This document shows positions 48,926 through 62,069 of a stretch of DNA of 64,000 nt, in pieces (position 1 is the stretch's first letter; each line of letters starts with the position of its first letter). Made by a program: the position numbers and the translations under genes. The notes under the pieces are model-generated. The model searched no databases and was not told the origin of the DNA. It saw only the letters and a program-made list of their open reading frames with translations. Source of the stretch: Lepidodermella squamata (lineage: Eukaryota; Gastrotricha); contig JBLDXI010000029.1 in NCBI GenBank assembly GCA_047495785.1, positions 868,001 to 932,000 of the forward strand. The letters run 5' to 3'.

Positions 48926-48999
48926 CCCATGATGGTGGAATTACCGTTCGATAACTCATGATACAACTTCTTCGGCTGCTTATGAAGAAATACTGAGGA
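48926..48999 (+). ncRNA. Box C/D snoRNA, family C copy 2 (host intron 7)
   Basis: Guide kept, with a variable middle (CGATAACTCATGATA) and AAATACTGA at the D box (CTGA 48993-48996). 73 nt to the 3' splice site. Confidence 0.86.
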
Positions 49000-49170
49000 A
49001 AATGATTATAATTGCTGAAAACCATATTTTATTGTGCTCTACGCCTATTTGACATTTTCATTACTTTTTCAGATTTTCCAAGAAGCCTTCGACTCCATTC
49101 AATCTGTCTATCGACAACATAACGCTATCTCTTTTGTAAGTTTATTGAAATAGCTTTCATAATAGAATTT

Positions 49171-49244
49171 TCAATGATGGTGGAATTACCGTTCGATCAA
49201 ACATGATACAACTTCTTCGGCTGCTTATGAAGAATTACTGAGAA
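49171..49244 (+). ncRNA. Box C/D snoRNA, family C copy 3 (host intron 8)
   Basis: Identical core to copy 1; D box CTGA at 49238-49241; 71 nt to the 3' splice site. Confidence 0.88.
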
Positions 49245-49395
49245 TTAAAAAATAGCGAATCGCTCATTTCCGGTTATTTATCAACAGTGTTTTAAATCTT
49301 CGTTATTTGTTTCAGATTATGAATTCCACGATCCATGCAGTTTGAGAGGTTCTTTAACAGGTGAGTAAATTAGGCATTTGAAATTATAAATCAGG

Positions 49396-49469
49396 TCAAT
49401 GATGGTGGAATTACCGTTCGATTAATCATGATACAACTTCTTCGGCTGCTTATGAAGAATTACTGAGAC
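49396..49469 (+). ncRNA. Box C/D snoRNA, family C copy 4 (host intron 9)
   Basis: Guide kept, middle CGATTAATCATGATA, D box CTGA at 49463-49466; 68 nt to the 3' splice site. Confidence 0.87.
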
Positions 49470-49675
49470 TTGGATACAAATTTATTTCTTCGCTGAATTT
49501 TTCGATGCGTATCTAATTGTTTGATTATTTATTCCAGACGTTGGAACGAAAAGCATTGGCTCGCCTATTTTTCTAACTGGTTCAAAGACTGATAAACTTA
49601 TTTTGTTACCCTGCTTTAATACTGTGTTTTACGTTTTACGGATTTGAATAAAAATGAGATTTGATTCTTCAGTCT

Positions 49676-50391
49676 TGTAATATCGAATTTCGACTATCGA
49701 CTACAGTAAGAGACTAAGCCAACGAGCTGAGCGCGGCCAGGAACGGGGATATAGGATATTTTTAGCGGTTGCTATGATTTGGCGTCGGCTTTCGTGCTTT
49801 AATTTCATTTTTGGGATGAGCATGCTGTTAGAGAAGACGCAGTTGCAAGCTAAATCGCTTTAGTTTCGTGAGCTCTAAATGTAGTGTTTCGACATGACCT
49901 ATGAGTATTGGGGTTGTGTCGTCATTTGAATTGACCTGCAATGCGAAATCGTGGGTGCTGATAAGTAAATATATAGGGGTCAAACTTGAACGTAACAAAC
50001 AATAGGTTTTTTGGCTGGCTATTTTACTTTTTGGCGAAATTATTTGTCAATTTTGTCTGGTCGGACAGCGTGTTTATACGGGAGCTTTCGTAGAACAAGT
50101 ATGCCTTGTATGACGAAGCGAACTAGAGCGATGATCCCTGGGACCTTGACTGTTTGCTGGGCACTGGGCACTATCATCCTAGTCCGATTTCCACCATTTG
50201 TTATATAGTCGAAGCACTTCCTTTAATCTGATCACCTTGTTTTGCACCTAAACACCTGAACTTTGAATTCGTAAGTTATGCCAACCTTATTTTATTGGAC
50301 ATTTGAAAATACGTTTCCAAAAAATAATCGTGTCAAACTGATACAAAGTCTTTATTATTTTTGCCCACCAGGGCGTCGGCTGAGATTCTTT
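49676..50391. other. No gene recognised
   Basis: About 0.7 kb between the snoRNA host and the secreted-protein copy 2. From about 50339 it matches the 3' flank of copy 1 (TGATACAAAGTCTTTATTAT), marking the edge of the duplicated unit. Confidence 0.45.
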
Positions 50392-50955
50392 CTACTGGGG
50401 GGCAGCGCCAGTTTCGACGGCGACGCTGTACGAGAAGTTGTTGGAGGCGGAGTAGCTGCCGCTCTTGTGGCCCTTGCGACCCTTGTTGCGCTTGCCGCCG
50501 AACTTCTTGTGGCCAGCCTTCTTGTTGAACTTGCCGTGACGCTTGTTTTTGCGGCCGCCGAACGAGCCCGATCGCGAGTACGAGCCAGACTTGGACATGC
50601 GCTGGTGCACGCGCTTGAACTTCTTGGTGGACACCTTGCGGGTGTGCTTGTTGGTGCGGGCGGACACGGATGCGGACACCGACTTGGAGTACGAGCCGCG
50701 GCGCTTGTTGCGCTTCGAGACAAACTTCTTGCCGAAGTTCTTCGCCGGCCGCTTGTTCTTCTGGTACGAGCCGCTCTTCGAGACGCTGTACGAGTAGCTT
50801 CGGGAAATTTCCTTGTTCGGCTTGCCACGACCAGCTTCAGTCTCGGTGAAGGCTGAAAAAAGAAGAAACAAAGAATACTTGCCGAAAGCACTAGGCTTGA
50901 ATGCTTTACCAAGAGCCACGAGGATGGCAACAGCAATGGCACAAGCGAAACGCAT
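50392..50955 (-). CDS. Secreted, highly basic Gly/Ser/Tyr/Lys-rich repeat protein, copy 2
   Basis: Exon 1 (50955-50910) encodes MRFACAIAVAILVAL and exon 2 (50852-50392) the rest, giving 168 residues, the same length as the gene at 6973-7530. The mature proteins differ at only a few positions (for example Val/Met after HQR, Val/Ala after KRP), and the DNA similarity continues into the 3' flank and to the TATA box at 51048-51054. Only the introns have diverged (57 against 51 bp). Recent duplication or ongoing gene conversion between two copies 43 kb apart on the same strand would explain this. As in copy 1, there are GSYS/SGSY words, no Cys and very high basic charge. Confidence 0.84.
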   Translation of the reverse strand: MRFACAIAVAILVALGKAFKPSAFGKYSLFLLFSAFTETEAGRGKPNKEISRSYSYSVSKSGSYQKNKRPAKNFGKKFVSKRNKRRGSYSKSVSASVSARTNKHTRKVSTKKFKRVHQRMSKSGSYSRSGSFGGRKNKRHGKFNKKAGHKKFGGKRNKGRKGHKSGSYSASNNFSYSVAVETGAAPQ

Positions 50956-51047
50956 TTTGGAAATGTTATTTAAGATTCAATCAAACGGATTCAATCAAAT
51001 ATCAAACGGAAATCGAATGTTGAAAATGACCGCGGGAGGGGGCGGGA

Positions 51048-51054
51048 TTTTATA
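51048..51054 (-). promoter_or_regulatory. TATA box of basic secreted protein copy 2
   Basis: TATAAAA about 95 bp before the ATG, matching copy 1. Confidence 0.6.
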
Positions 51055-51256
51055 GGGGTGGCTAATTGGCTAGGCGAATTCTGGCGTTATGTATAATTCT
51101 TTGTTGTTAAATGAATTGAAATAAAAAGAAATCATTTGCTAATGGAGTGGCGTAACAATAGAACCTCCCTCCTCTACTCCAAACGTTTCTGGCCAGAAGT
51201 TGCTAGCCAGAAGTTAAAGATCGCTAAAGAATGAATTCAACTCAAAAAGATTCAGA

Positions 51257-52226
51257 GGTAGATCCGCACGGTATATTCGTACAGTGGAATTTTCCGCACG
51301 TATTATTTCCGAGATCAGGCTATTATTTGATCTCGAGTCCCATTATAAATTCCACTTCAACAAGGTTTGCCCGCCTCAGTTTTCTCAATTGCTAACTTTT
51401 CACACTCTTGAGCGTGTTCCTCGACCACCACCCGGGTCGCCTCAATCGTTTTCAGCTCCTTGAGCTTATGTTTTGATGACGAATCGGTCTATGGAGTTGT
51501 ACGAGAAAGTGTTCAGATACCTTCGGTCAGAAATGGAACGTCTTGCTGGCACAATGACTATGACCCAATTCACCTGTGACTACGAATGGGCTTTGACTCA
51601 CTCAGCATTGACGATTTGGGGCTGAACGATAATTGGCTGCCATTTCCACTTTTGCCAAGCTCTTCTTCGCAAGTTGGCTTCTCTGGGATCGTGGAACGAA
51701 TACGTGGAACCAGGTAGTTTAGTTCGAAAAACCACCCGGCGGTGCATGGCTCTGGCTACCGATCAACACCTGGTTCGAACGGCCTTTTTCCAAATTCGAA
51801 ATGAAGCTCCGGCCCACGATGAATTGGCGAAATTTCTCGACTACTTCAGAACGTAACAGATCGCATCAATGCCTTCTGGGCTGAGTTGGCTAACGGTCGA
51901 CTTGGCTATATTCAATTCCTCGACAGCGTGTCGCATTGCATGGTCGACTTGAAGGAAAAGTAGCCGAAGCCTGAAACACTAATGGTTAAATGACTAAAAC
52001 TTGCATTTATTCTGTATTTTTCGTGCGGAAAATTCCTCTAAAATAACAGCTGTGCGGAAATTTCCACTCATATTAATTTTGGGATTTAAATTTTGAATTT
52101 TGACTTCATGCGGAAAATTCCACTCAATTCGAAAACTGATGCGGATAATTCCTATTTAAATCGTGCGGAAAGTTCCAGTCAAAATGCGGAAAATTCCACT
52201 CGCGCAATAAACCGTGCGGATCTACC
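51257..52226. mobile_element. Degenerate MULE-type DNA transposon with inverted ends
   Basis: The left end GGTAGATCCGCACGG (51257-51271) and its complement at 52212-52226 start inverted repeats of about 42 bp, both continuing to a GTGGAATTTTCCGCA block. The right subterminal region holds about six tandem variants of GCGGAAAATTCCACT (52023-52200). Inside, 51491-51960 carries Mutator-like transposase remains: YLRSEMERLAG, then FTCDYEWALTHSAL (the acidic DxE position), GCHFHFCQALLRKLASLG, and RTAFFQIRN. A stop at about 51622 and frame changes show that it is broken. No clear target duplication was identified. Confidence 0.78.
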
Positions 52227-52246
52227 GTTTCACCCTAAAAAAAATC

Positions 52247-52318
52247 TTCCCTGACCGGGAATCGAACCCGGGCCGCCGCGGTGAAAGCGCGGAATCCTAA
52301 CCACTAGACCATCAGGGA
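52247..52318 (-). tRNA. tRNA-Glu(TTC), left copy
   Basis: 72 nt. Acceptor TCCCTGA/TCAGGGA, anticodon loop CTTTCAC, B box GGTTCGATTCC. Oligo-T follows. Identical to 54077-54148. Confidence 0.97.
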
Positions 52319-52390
52319 GTGCATGCTTAGCAAATGCAATACTTGACTGTAGAATAATGCGATCGAAAATGGAACGATGGAAAAATGATG

Positions 52391-52463
52391 CGCCCTCCGG
52401 GGGACTCGAACCCCCGACCCTGTGATTAAAAGTCACATGCTCTACCGACTGAGCTAGGAAGGC
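52391..52463 (-). tRNA. tRNA-Lys(TTT), left copy
   Basis: 73 nt. Acceptor GCCTTCC/GGAGGGC, anticodon loop CTTTTAA, B box GGTTCGAGTCC. Identical to 53932-54004. Confidence 0.97.
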
Positions 52464-52532
52464 AGTTGAACAAAAAGGCGCATAACTCCTATTGTATTAC
52501 AATCCCTTTGGGTGGCGCGTCTGAGTTTTGGC

Positions 52533-52583
52533 GAAAAATATGGAACGCTTCACGATTTTGCGTGTCATCCTTGCGCAGGGGCC

Positions 52584-52622
<39 letters not shown>

Positions 52623-52638
52623 CCGATCCGAAGATCGA
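52533..52638 (-). ncRNA. U6: U6 spliceosomal snRNA
   Basis: About 106 nt on the minus strand. A 5' stem-loop (GATCTTCGGATC) is followed by CATATACTAAAATTGGAAC, the invariant ACAGAGAAGATTAGC and the ISL GCATGGCCCCTGCGC. The 3' part is AAGGATGACACGCAA...TCGTGAAGCG, and the gene ends in TTTTT (Pol III stop). One change from the usual GCAAATTCGTG (here GCAAAATCGTG) lies outside the catalytic core. No clear TATA was seen at the expected place upstream, so activity is likely but not certain. Confidence 0.95.
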
Positions 52639-52833
52639 CAAAGGTAGCGGCTCTCGATGCCCTTTTGAATGTCACTCGAGCTTAGAAATTAATTCAGGAC
52701 GGCTAATTTACGCATTCAAAATCAGCTCTCAGCCTTGAAAATAAACATTCATTACTCGAACTGGAATCGAACTTATAACCTGCAAATAGAGCCTTTGAAA
52801 TTAAACATTTCAGTGATTCGTGCTCAAAAATGT

Positions 52834-52915
52834 CGCTGCCAGTAGGATTTGAACCTACGCGCGGAGACCGCATCTGATTTCAAGTCAGACCCCTTAACCA
52901 CTCGGGCATAGCAGC
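52834..52915 (-). tRNA. tRNA-Ser(TGA)
   Basis: 82 nt with a long variable arm. Acceptor GCTGCTA/TGGCAGC, anticodon loop CTTGAAA, B box GGTTCAAATCC, then TTTTT. Confidence 0.95.
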
Positions 52916-53931
52916 TTCGATGAACTATCTGAGGTCCGAGGTCTCAATCGTCAAATCGAGGTGTTATTTTGCGACCACGCGATAACTTAATGCCACGTAA
53001 ATTCAGGGGCAGATAAAATTCCGTAGATTTAACATTTGAGTATAAGTGAACGGGGCATGAAGTGTTTAAACAAGTGATCAAGGTTGAAGTTCAGTGTTTA
53101 TTGTTGCGATTGAAGATTGCAGTCATTTATTCAATGATCAAGCCAATCTCTCGTGTCGAATTGGAGGCGGCTTCACGATTGGAATAAAATTGGATAAAAA
53201 AATTGCAAAAGAAGGGCGCCGGCCTCAAAGCTCCTGGGAGCCAAGGCCCACGGCACCGCTGGTGGAGGCGTTATGGAAGGGAGAGAGAGGAGGTCTGGAG
53301 CTAAACTACCGCTAGGCACTGGTGGCGCACTGGTTGGTAGCCTAGAAGACACAGCATACACCCATGAGTTAGAGCCAAAGCTTACTGGTCGCCGAGCGTT
53401 CGGTCGTTCGATCGATCGGTGGATCGTCGCGCGACGTGCTGCGGCACCGCTACTCGATTGAGCAACATCGCGAAGAGACCTACAACGACAAGACACACAA
53501 AGGCTGGGGGATCGGCCGGTCGGAGGAGACAGCGATCAACTCGCAGCTAATCTTGAAAGGGTACTCACGCGTTGTCCGCCTCCACACATGCTCACTAGCC
53601 CATTACGACTTATGAACCCAACACCAAGTTGGATGTTTCAAATGCCATTAATTAATCAATTTTGGCGTGGGATTCATATTACGAATAAATTAACTCAAAA
53701 TGAGACTACAACATTTTAAGACTAATTCATAATGGTAGCAGATATTGGTGTCTACAAATAAATCTATACACATGCATTAAGCGCTCAGAATAACGCGATG
53801 AAAGTGTGCATATTCAAATTAAGCATGCTTTGGCTCTAAGAAAATGAAGTTAAGTTTTGCCGCCACAATCAACTAATTCTCAACTGTATTTTATACAAAT
53901 ACAAGGAGTTGATCGCCCTGTTTGTTCATCT
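52916..53931. other. Loop of the tRNA palindrome; GC-rich block of unknown nature
   Basis: 53210-53590 is clearly GC-richer than its surroundings and open in several frames on both strands, but shows no recognisable protein or RNA motif. The rest is AT-rich and featureless. Confidence 0.35.
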
Positions 53932-54004
53932 GCCTTCCTAGCTCAGTCGGTAGAGCATGTGACTTTTAATCACAGGGTCGGGGGTTCGAGTCCCCCGGAG
54001 GGCG
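53932..54004 (+). tRNA. tRNA-Lys(TTT), right copy
   Basis: Same 73-nt sequence as the left copy, opposite strand; anticodon TTT. Confidence 0.97.
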
Positions 54005-54076
54005 CATCATTTTTCCATCGTTCCATTTTCGATCGCATTATTCTACAGTCAAGTATTGCATTTGCTAAGCATGCAC

Positions 54077-54148
54077 TCCCTGATGGTCTAGTGGTTAGGA
54101 TTCCGCGCTTTCACCGCGGCGGCCCGGGTTCGATTCCCGGTCAGGGAA
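54077..54148 (+). tRNA. tRNA-Glu(TTC), right copy
   Basis: Same 72-nt sequence as the left copy, opposite strand; anticodon TTC, followed by CACTTTTT. Confidence 0.97.
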
Positions 54149-54151
54149 CAC

Positions 54152-54556
54152 TTTTTCAATAACTTCTGACTTGACGTTTCATGCATCAGAATTTATTTTA
54201 CAGCAAATGCTGTTTGATGACCAAATAATGTTTGACGACCGTTTCATCGTAAACACGCCAATTTTCATCACAGCTTTCAGCGATGTAAACTTCTTAATTC
54301 TGTATGAAAATGAATCATATGCCGACGGAATTCAAAGCTTAACCTTCGATTTCAGTTCAAAATGAGCTCAATATGAGAAGCTAAGCAGTCATCTTTCGAT
54401 CACAGCCTCTGGAAAATGAAAAGGCTGAGTGAAATACGCTCGACATCACATTGAAATGTCACATCAAAACAAAACAAAACAACAAAACAATCAGTAACAC
54501 ATCAGTAACTTTCTTTTATTACTATCAATTGAAAATGAAAATAAATTTTAAGAAAA
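54152..54556. other. TGS1 3' flank, no gene
   Basis: AT-rich; contains an (ACAAA)n-type run at about 54466-54490. Nothing coding is supported. Confidence 0.4.
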
Positions 54557-57606
<3,050 letters not shown>

Positions 57607-57706
57607 CAATACAGAAAAAATTTCTATTACAAAATATTCACAATTTTTTATTGAAAATCAAGCACAATTAATTTTGATTTATTTATCGACTCAATATATA
57701 AGTCAA

Positions 57707-60700
57707 TTATTGCCTCCTCGGCCTACGACCAGGCCGATTTTCACGATGGCCCTCATTCCGCTGAGCGATGAACTCGCGGTGTGACTTCTCATCAACCGCC
57801 TCGTTGAGCAGCCAACTCTCGAAAGCAGGCGTCAAAGTTTTCTCCAGAGACTGCGCAACTTTCGTAAAATGAGCAACTAAATCACGCGGCTTCTTCGTTT
57901 TCTCCTCCTTATTCGCCTTGTCTTCCTCCCGCTTCACCTGCCGTTGCTGCTGCTGTTGCAGAATCGTGCTGGAATTCAGGCGTAAACGCTGGCATAACGC
58001 GCCGAGTTTCATTCCGAGGTTCAATGCGGTAGCTGGCTGTAATTTTTCACTTAATGCGAGTTTTAAGATGGAATTCAGGGCCAACGGGCTCAAATTCACG
58101 CCGCGAGTTAGCCGGGCGACCTCCGCATATTCAGCATGGTCCAACATATTGCTAGCCATATTAGCTAAATTTTCGAAAAGCTGCGGATCGCTCGACGTTG
58201 CGTTGAGGGATTTCTCGATAGCCGAGGCGAACCGTTCACTCAGAGGCTGGAATCCGTAAGGCAGTCGCATTTTCACAGCTTCTTGCCACAGATTCGGGAG
58301 TAAATTGAAATGACGCTGCAACTCAACCGCGTCAACAATTTGGACGAAAATATTCGGCGATGGCAACCAGCGAGACGGCACAACTGATTGGTAGACGTCC
58401 ATCAACCGCTCGACAGTGTCACCCTGCGCCAGGGTGCTTAGTAGAGCAGAGTAATAAGCTGTTTCGCGGTTCACGTCCGAGAACATCAGAAGACCTGGGC
58501 GATGGGTTGAAAGCAGTGAATGGATTCGAACAGCCATATCGGCATCTCGGAATACGTCGCAGGCCTTCAACATCAAATTCGAGGCCAGCTCGCGGTCTTT
58601 CGCATGGCTGACTTCGCTCGACGGCGAAGTTTCGTTCATCGTTTGTTCGAGATAGCTCAGTAGAACTGGCAGCAAGCCGTTTGGCGATGACGTCTGGCTT
58701 GGGTAGAAAACTTCAAGGAGTGAGCCGATCAAGGCAGGGCTGTGGGCTGGGTTCAGCTGGATGCGGGCCATTTCAGCCAGAACTTTGAGGGCGAATTCTT
58801 GGCCGAAGCGGTTGCGGGCGCAAAAAGCGACTGCGGTCATAGTTGAGCGGAAAATGGCGAGATTTGGCGCGTGGCCGGCTTGTTTGTAGTCTTTCAGCAG
58901 ATCGGTGACGGCTTGCAGGCGAACTTCGGCCGAAGCTGGGCCTGTTTGACCCGCCGCGGCGATCAAATCAACGAATGTAGGCACGTCGGCGTTTGGCTTG
59001 ACCTGAAACAATTAATTCGTTTTAACTGCATGTCAAATAAGTGGAGATTTGGAGACAAATTGGATTGTCGTTTTACAGTGCATCTAATCCTTCATCTTCA
59101 CTAGTTTGAATTCTCAACTTTCCACAAAAATTTGGAGTATTTCCCTGCTTCAATCTAAAAATCCCGCTTTTTTACAGAAAACAATGCAAATTTATAGAAG
59201 CAAACTTGAAAGACCCCGATGGTTTGGTAATTTTCCAATTTTTTTGGTTCATTGTTTTTTCTAATTTTCTGTGGGTTATTTAAATGTATGCCGAAGTCAA
59301 AGCTCTAGTCGCTCCGTCTTAGTTGTTGGGCGTTTAAACATAAAATAAAATTCACCGAAAAAACGTGGATAAATTATCTGCAAAATTATGATTTCCTTGC
59401 AGATTGCCTAATGTGAAGCAGAAAATAAACATTTTCGGAATTTGTTCAAATTTCTTATCAATCTCATTTTTTTTAAATAGTTTATTTGCTAAAAGATACC
59501 TGCTACATGTTATGCCAGGTCATGAAGGCATTTTAATCGAACTGACAGCTTTCTTGAAGTATCTACCCATCTTATGATATTGGCAATAATTCAAGACCAT
59601 AAAAATTGAAAAGTTCAGAGTTGGCGGGGTCTATGATTGATTTCCTCTAAATTTTCCTAAAATTTTCATAAAAGCGTGTCTTCTGAAAAAAAATAAGTAA
59701 TCGCGCACATTTCTGAGATATTTCTGGACATTATTGCGAAGACAGGCGCATTTCATAAAAATAAGGCCCAAATTTTGAAAATGGCTGGGGATAGAAAATT
59801 ATTCCTATAACAATGGTTCCTATATGTCAGCCACCCGTACTTAGAAGCAATGCCTTTAATTTAATCATTAATAATACTTGCCTTGGAATTGTAAATTTCT
59901 CGAGCTTTGTCACGTTCGCCAAACCGCAACAGCCCCCGAATCAACGCACAATTTTCCGACGTAGTTACCCACTTTTTGCCCTCGAGAAACGCGTACAGTT
60001 GATCCGCCGGTCCTTCACTGTGCCAACGCGTCACTTGAACAGGCTGAGTCCCAGCTTCGTCATAAGAATTGCCGTAGAACCGATGCTCTAATGGCTTAGC
60101 AGGTTGGTTCACTGAACCAGGCTTTGGTGCTAAATTCGTGAAAGCGAGCAGGGAAAATAAATCAGCAGCTAATTGGCGCTGTTCCTCGCCTAATTTCTGC
60201 TTCGATTTTTCGCCAGTCAAACTCGACCACATATTCCACGCATCTTCCGCCCGAATTTCATCAATCAACAACTGAACATTTTGCCAAGACGGGCTCAATT
60301 GGCGCCTTTCAACACGCCGCTGCTCGTAGTTCTTCTTTTTACCCAAAATAGGAGGATCGGCGCCTTCCATCGGCGAATCGGCGTGGCGAGGTGGCGTGAA
60401 AGCCGGAACGTTAGGCTGCGTTTCGACGCTCTCAAACAGCCACGGGTAATTTTGCATGAACCACCGGGCCGAGGTTCGACCTGAAGCTCGGCTTAACACG
60501 AATTCTTTTTTTTCGTTACGAGTTTTAGGCAACGTGTGAGGGTCGTCGATGAACTGGTATGGGGCGCCGGCTGTTGGGTCCCATTCCACTGTGTTAGCTA
60601 ATGCTTGTAGCAAGGCGGTTGGAGAGCGCACTTTTTTGTTAGGTATCGACACCGTTGATTGCCAGTTCCTTGGCGATCGTAGTAAATTTCGGCAAATTAA

Positions 60701-60712
60701 AAATGAGCTCAT
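57707..60712 (-). CDS. PTCD3: Mitochondrial PPR protein PTCD3 (mS39)
   Basis: Two exons (60712-59882, 59002-57707) give 708 codons. The N-terminus is basic (MSSFLICRNLLRSPRNW), as a mitochondrial presequence should be. Helical repeats of the PPR type follow, for example LIRGLLRFGERDKAREIYN and VKPNADVPTFVDLI, then LMLKACDVFRDADMAVRIHSLL. The match to PTCD3 includes the SARWFMQNYPWLFES-like start and the block around VYQSVVPSRWLPSPNIFVQI (PTCD3: [20 protein letters not shown]). It is a component of the mitoribosome small subunit near the mRNA entry. The C-terminus is basic (HRENRPGRRPRRQ). The intron starts AG/GCAAGT, a GC-AG intron. The AG acceptor directly abuts the ATG (60713-60714). Confidence 0.82.
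59003..59881 (-). other. PTCD3 intron with GC donor
   Basis: About 880 bp, AT-rich, donor GCAAGT and acceptor TTTCAG. No RNA gene or nested frame supported. Confidence 0.6.
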
Positions 60713-60715
60713 CTA

Positions 60716-61659
60716 AATACATCGAAAATAGCAATCAAAAATTGGAACGTCGTCACTTCCAAGAAATTACTTTGTGTTCCCAAAAGAAATGACTAAGCCT
60801 TAAATTTGAAATAAATTCTTAAAATGCTTTTCTATATGTGAGTAATCATTAAAGTAACTATTCAAAGATGCTATATACTCATAGGTGAGTAAGTTTTTTG
60901 CAGCGTAGCGCTTTATACTCCAATATGTGTAACATTGATCCTAGAATTTCATGACCTTCAAGAAAATAATATTGGGGTCGACTTTTCGGTAGGTAAATCG
61001 AAAATCGCAAATCGATTGTGCTGATGAAGGAACTATAGAAAATACAATCTCGATAATATTGATTTTTTAGTCTCAAATCTGTGGTACTACTAGTACTAAA
61101 TATACCTGCGGCATGTTATTTCAAGCTATTTCGCTGCTCTAATGAGCTGATAATCTAATCCAAACTGACAACAGCCAGTAGGCGGCATAGCATTTTATCC
61201 ATTTACGTGCCTCGAGCTTCGGAACTGCACATTTTACGTTGATTAAATCCGGGTAATTATTTCCGAAAATTCAGGAAAATTAAGCTGAAATTGAGGGGAC
61301 CGGTAATAATCTCTTGATTTACTTCAACTAGGTATATTGACTGCGAAAAGACTGAGTATTGAAGATCAAAATCCATCCGGCTCCACCACTAGAAATCCTC
61401 CATAAACCCAGCAAACCAATCATCATTGCGTTATGCCCGTCATAAGCTGTTTCAAAATTTTCAGCAGTCCTCATTTCTGCTTGTTAATATTCTTTTTTTG
61501 AAAGCCCTATATTGAATAAAAACACAACTCTCATCTTCGCATCTAGCAACCATTGCTTTACTGTTTACAAACAAGTCATAATGTTACGTATCAAGAAAAA
61601 GAGAGCAAGAATAATAGACATGAAAATCCTTGAAAAACTGTGTGGTTGTCGCATCATCT
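60716..61659. other. Spacer between PTCD3 start and ELOF1 end
   Basis: About 0.95 kb of AT-rich sequence; no gene supported. Confidence 0.4.
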
Positions 61660-61908
61660 CTAGTTAGCGGCTTCACAGGCGTCTATCCAGTTGTTATAAA
61701 CATCCAGAGCTTCGTCGAGTGGCGTAATTGCCGACTGAAAATCGGCCGAGCAGAGTCGGCATTTAATGTAACCGGTACGACGTTGCCGATCCAACTTAAC
61801 TTCGCATGACTTTTCGTGATTGCAAAACGGACAATCGAATTGCAGCTCAAGAGGCACGATCAATTTAGGCCGGGGCGGCGGCTTATTAGCGCGCTTTTTT
61901 CCTCCCAT
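61660..61908 (-). CDS. ELOF1: Transcription elongation factor 1 (ELOF1)
   Basis: 82 codons in one exon. It starts [15 protein letters not shown] and has the four-cysteine zinc ribbon [12 protein letters not shown]...[12 protein letters not shown], then the acidic end [15 protein letters not shown]. All family hallmarks are intact, and the length equals the human protein (83). ELOF1/Elf1 binds RNA polymerase II near the downstream DNA channel, promoting elongation through nucleosomes and transcription-coupled repair. The start is preceded at 16 nt by an acceptor-like ttattttttag (61925-61927). The SAP30 gene ends 161 bp upstream on the same strand. Confidence 0.97.
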   Translation of the reverse strand: MGGKKRANKPPPRPKLIVPLELQFDCPFCNHEKSCEVKLDRQRRTGYIKCRLCSADFQSAITPLDEALDVYNNWIDACEAAN

Positions 61909-62069
61909 ATTAACAAAAAAGTATCTAAAAAATAAAAATTAACAAGTAAAAGACCAAAATTTACTCATTTGTTGCAAAGCTGAGAAGAATAAGCGAAATA
62001 GTTACAAGGTTTGAGTTGAAAAAACGGGCAATCTACGTTCAGGCATCAAGATATTTTATATTTGAGTAA

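Larger units (their letters stand above)
47504..49675 (+). ncRNA. Non-coding multi-exon snoRNA host gene
   Basis: Ten short exons (first about 47504-47539, then 47589-47651, 47858-47898, 48126-48172, 48369-48423, 48607-48667, 48848-48892, 49073-49135, 49316-49360, 49538-about 49675) are bounded by good GT/TTTCAG-type sites. They are 35-65 nt long (the last longer) and show no conserved reading frame. The first intron is empty (49 bp); each of the next eight holds exactly one snoRNA, in the order B, A, A, B, C, C, C, C. AATAAA lies at 49647-49652. The layout is that of UHG/GAS5-type hosts. A pyrimidine run CTTTCTTTATTTTCTCC at 47504 could be a TOP-like start. The first donor lies only about 87 nt after the HEATR1 poly(A) signal, so read-through from HEATR1 is an alternative to an own promoter. 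Confidence 0.85.
52241..52466. repeat. Inverted-repeat arm, left (tRNA-Glu + tRNA-Lys)
   Basis: Exact reverse complement of 53932-54148 over the two tRNAs and the 72-nt spacer between them (218 bp). The arms are separated by about 1.47 kb that contains U6 and tRNA-Ser. Confidence 0.93.
53929..54151. repeat. Inverted-repeat arm, right (tRNA-Lys + tRNA-Glu)
   Basis: Partner of 52241-52466. Confidence 0.93.
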
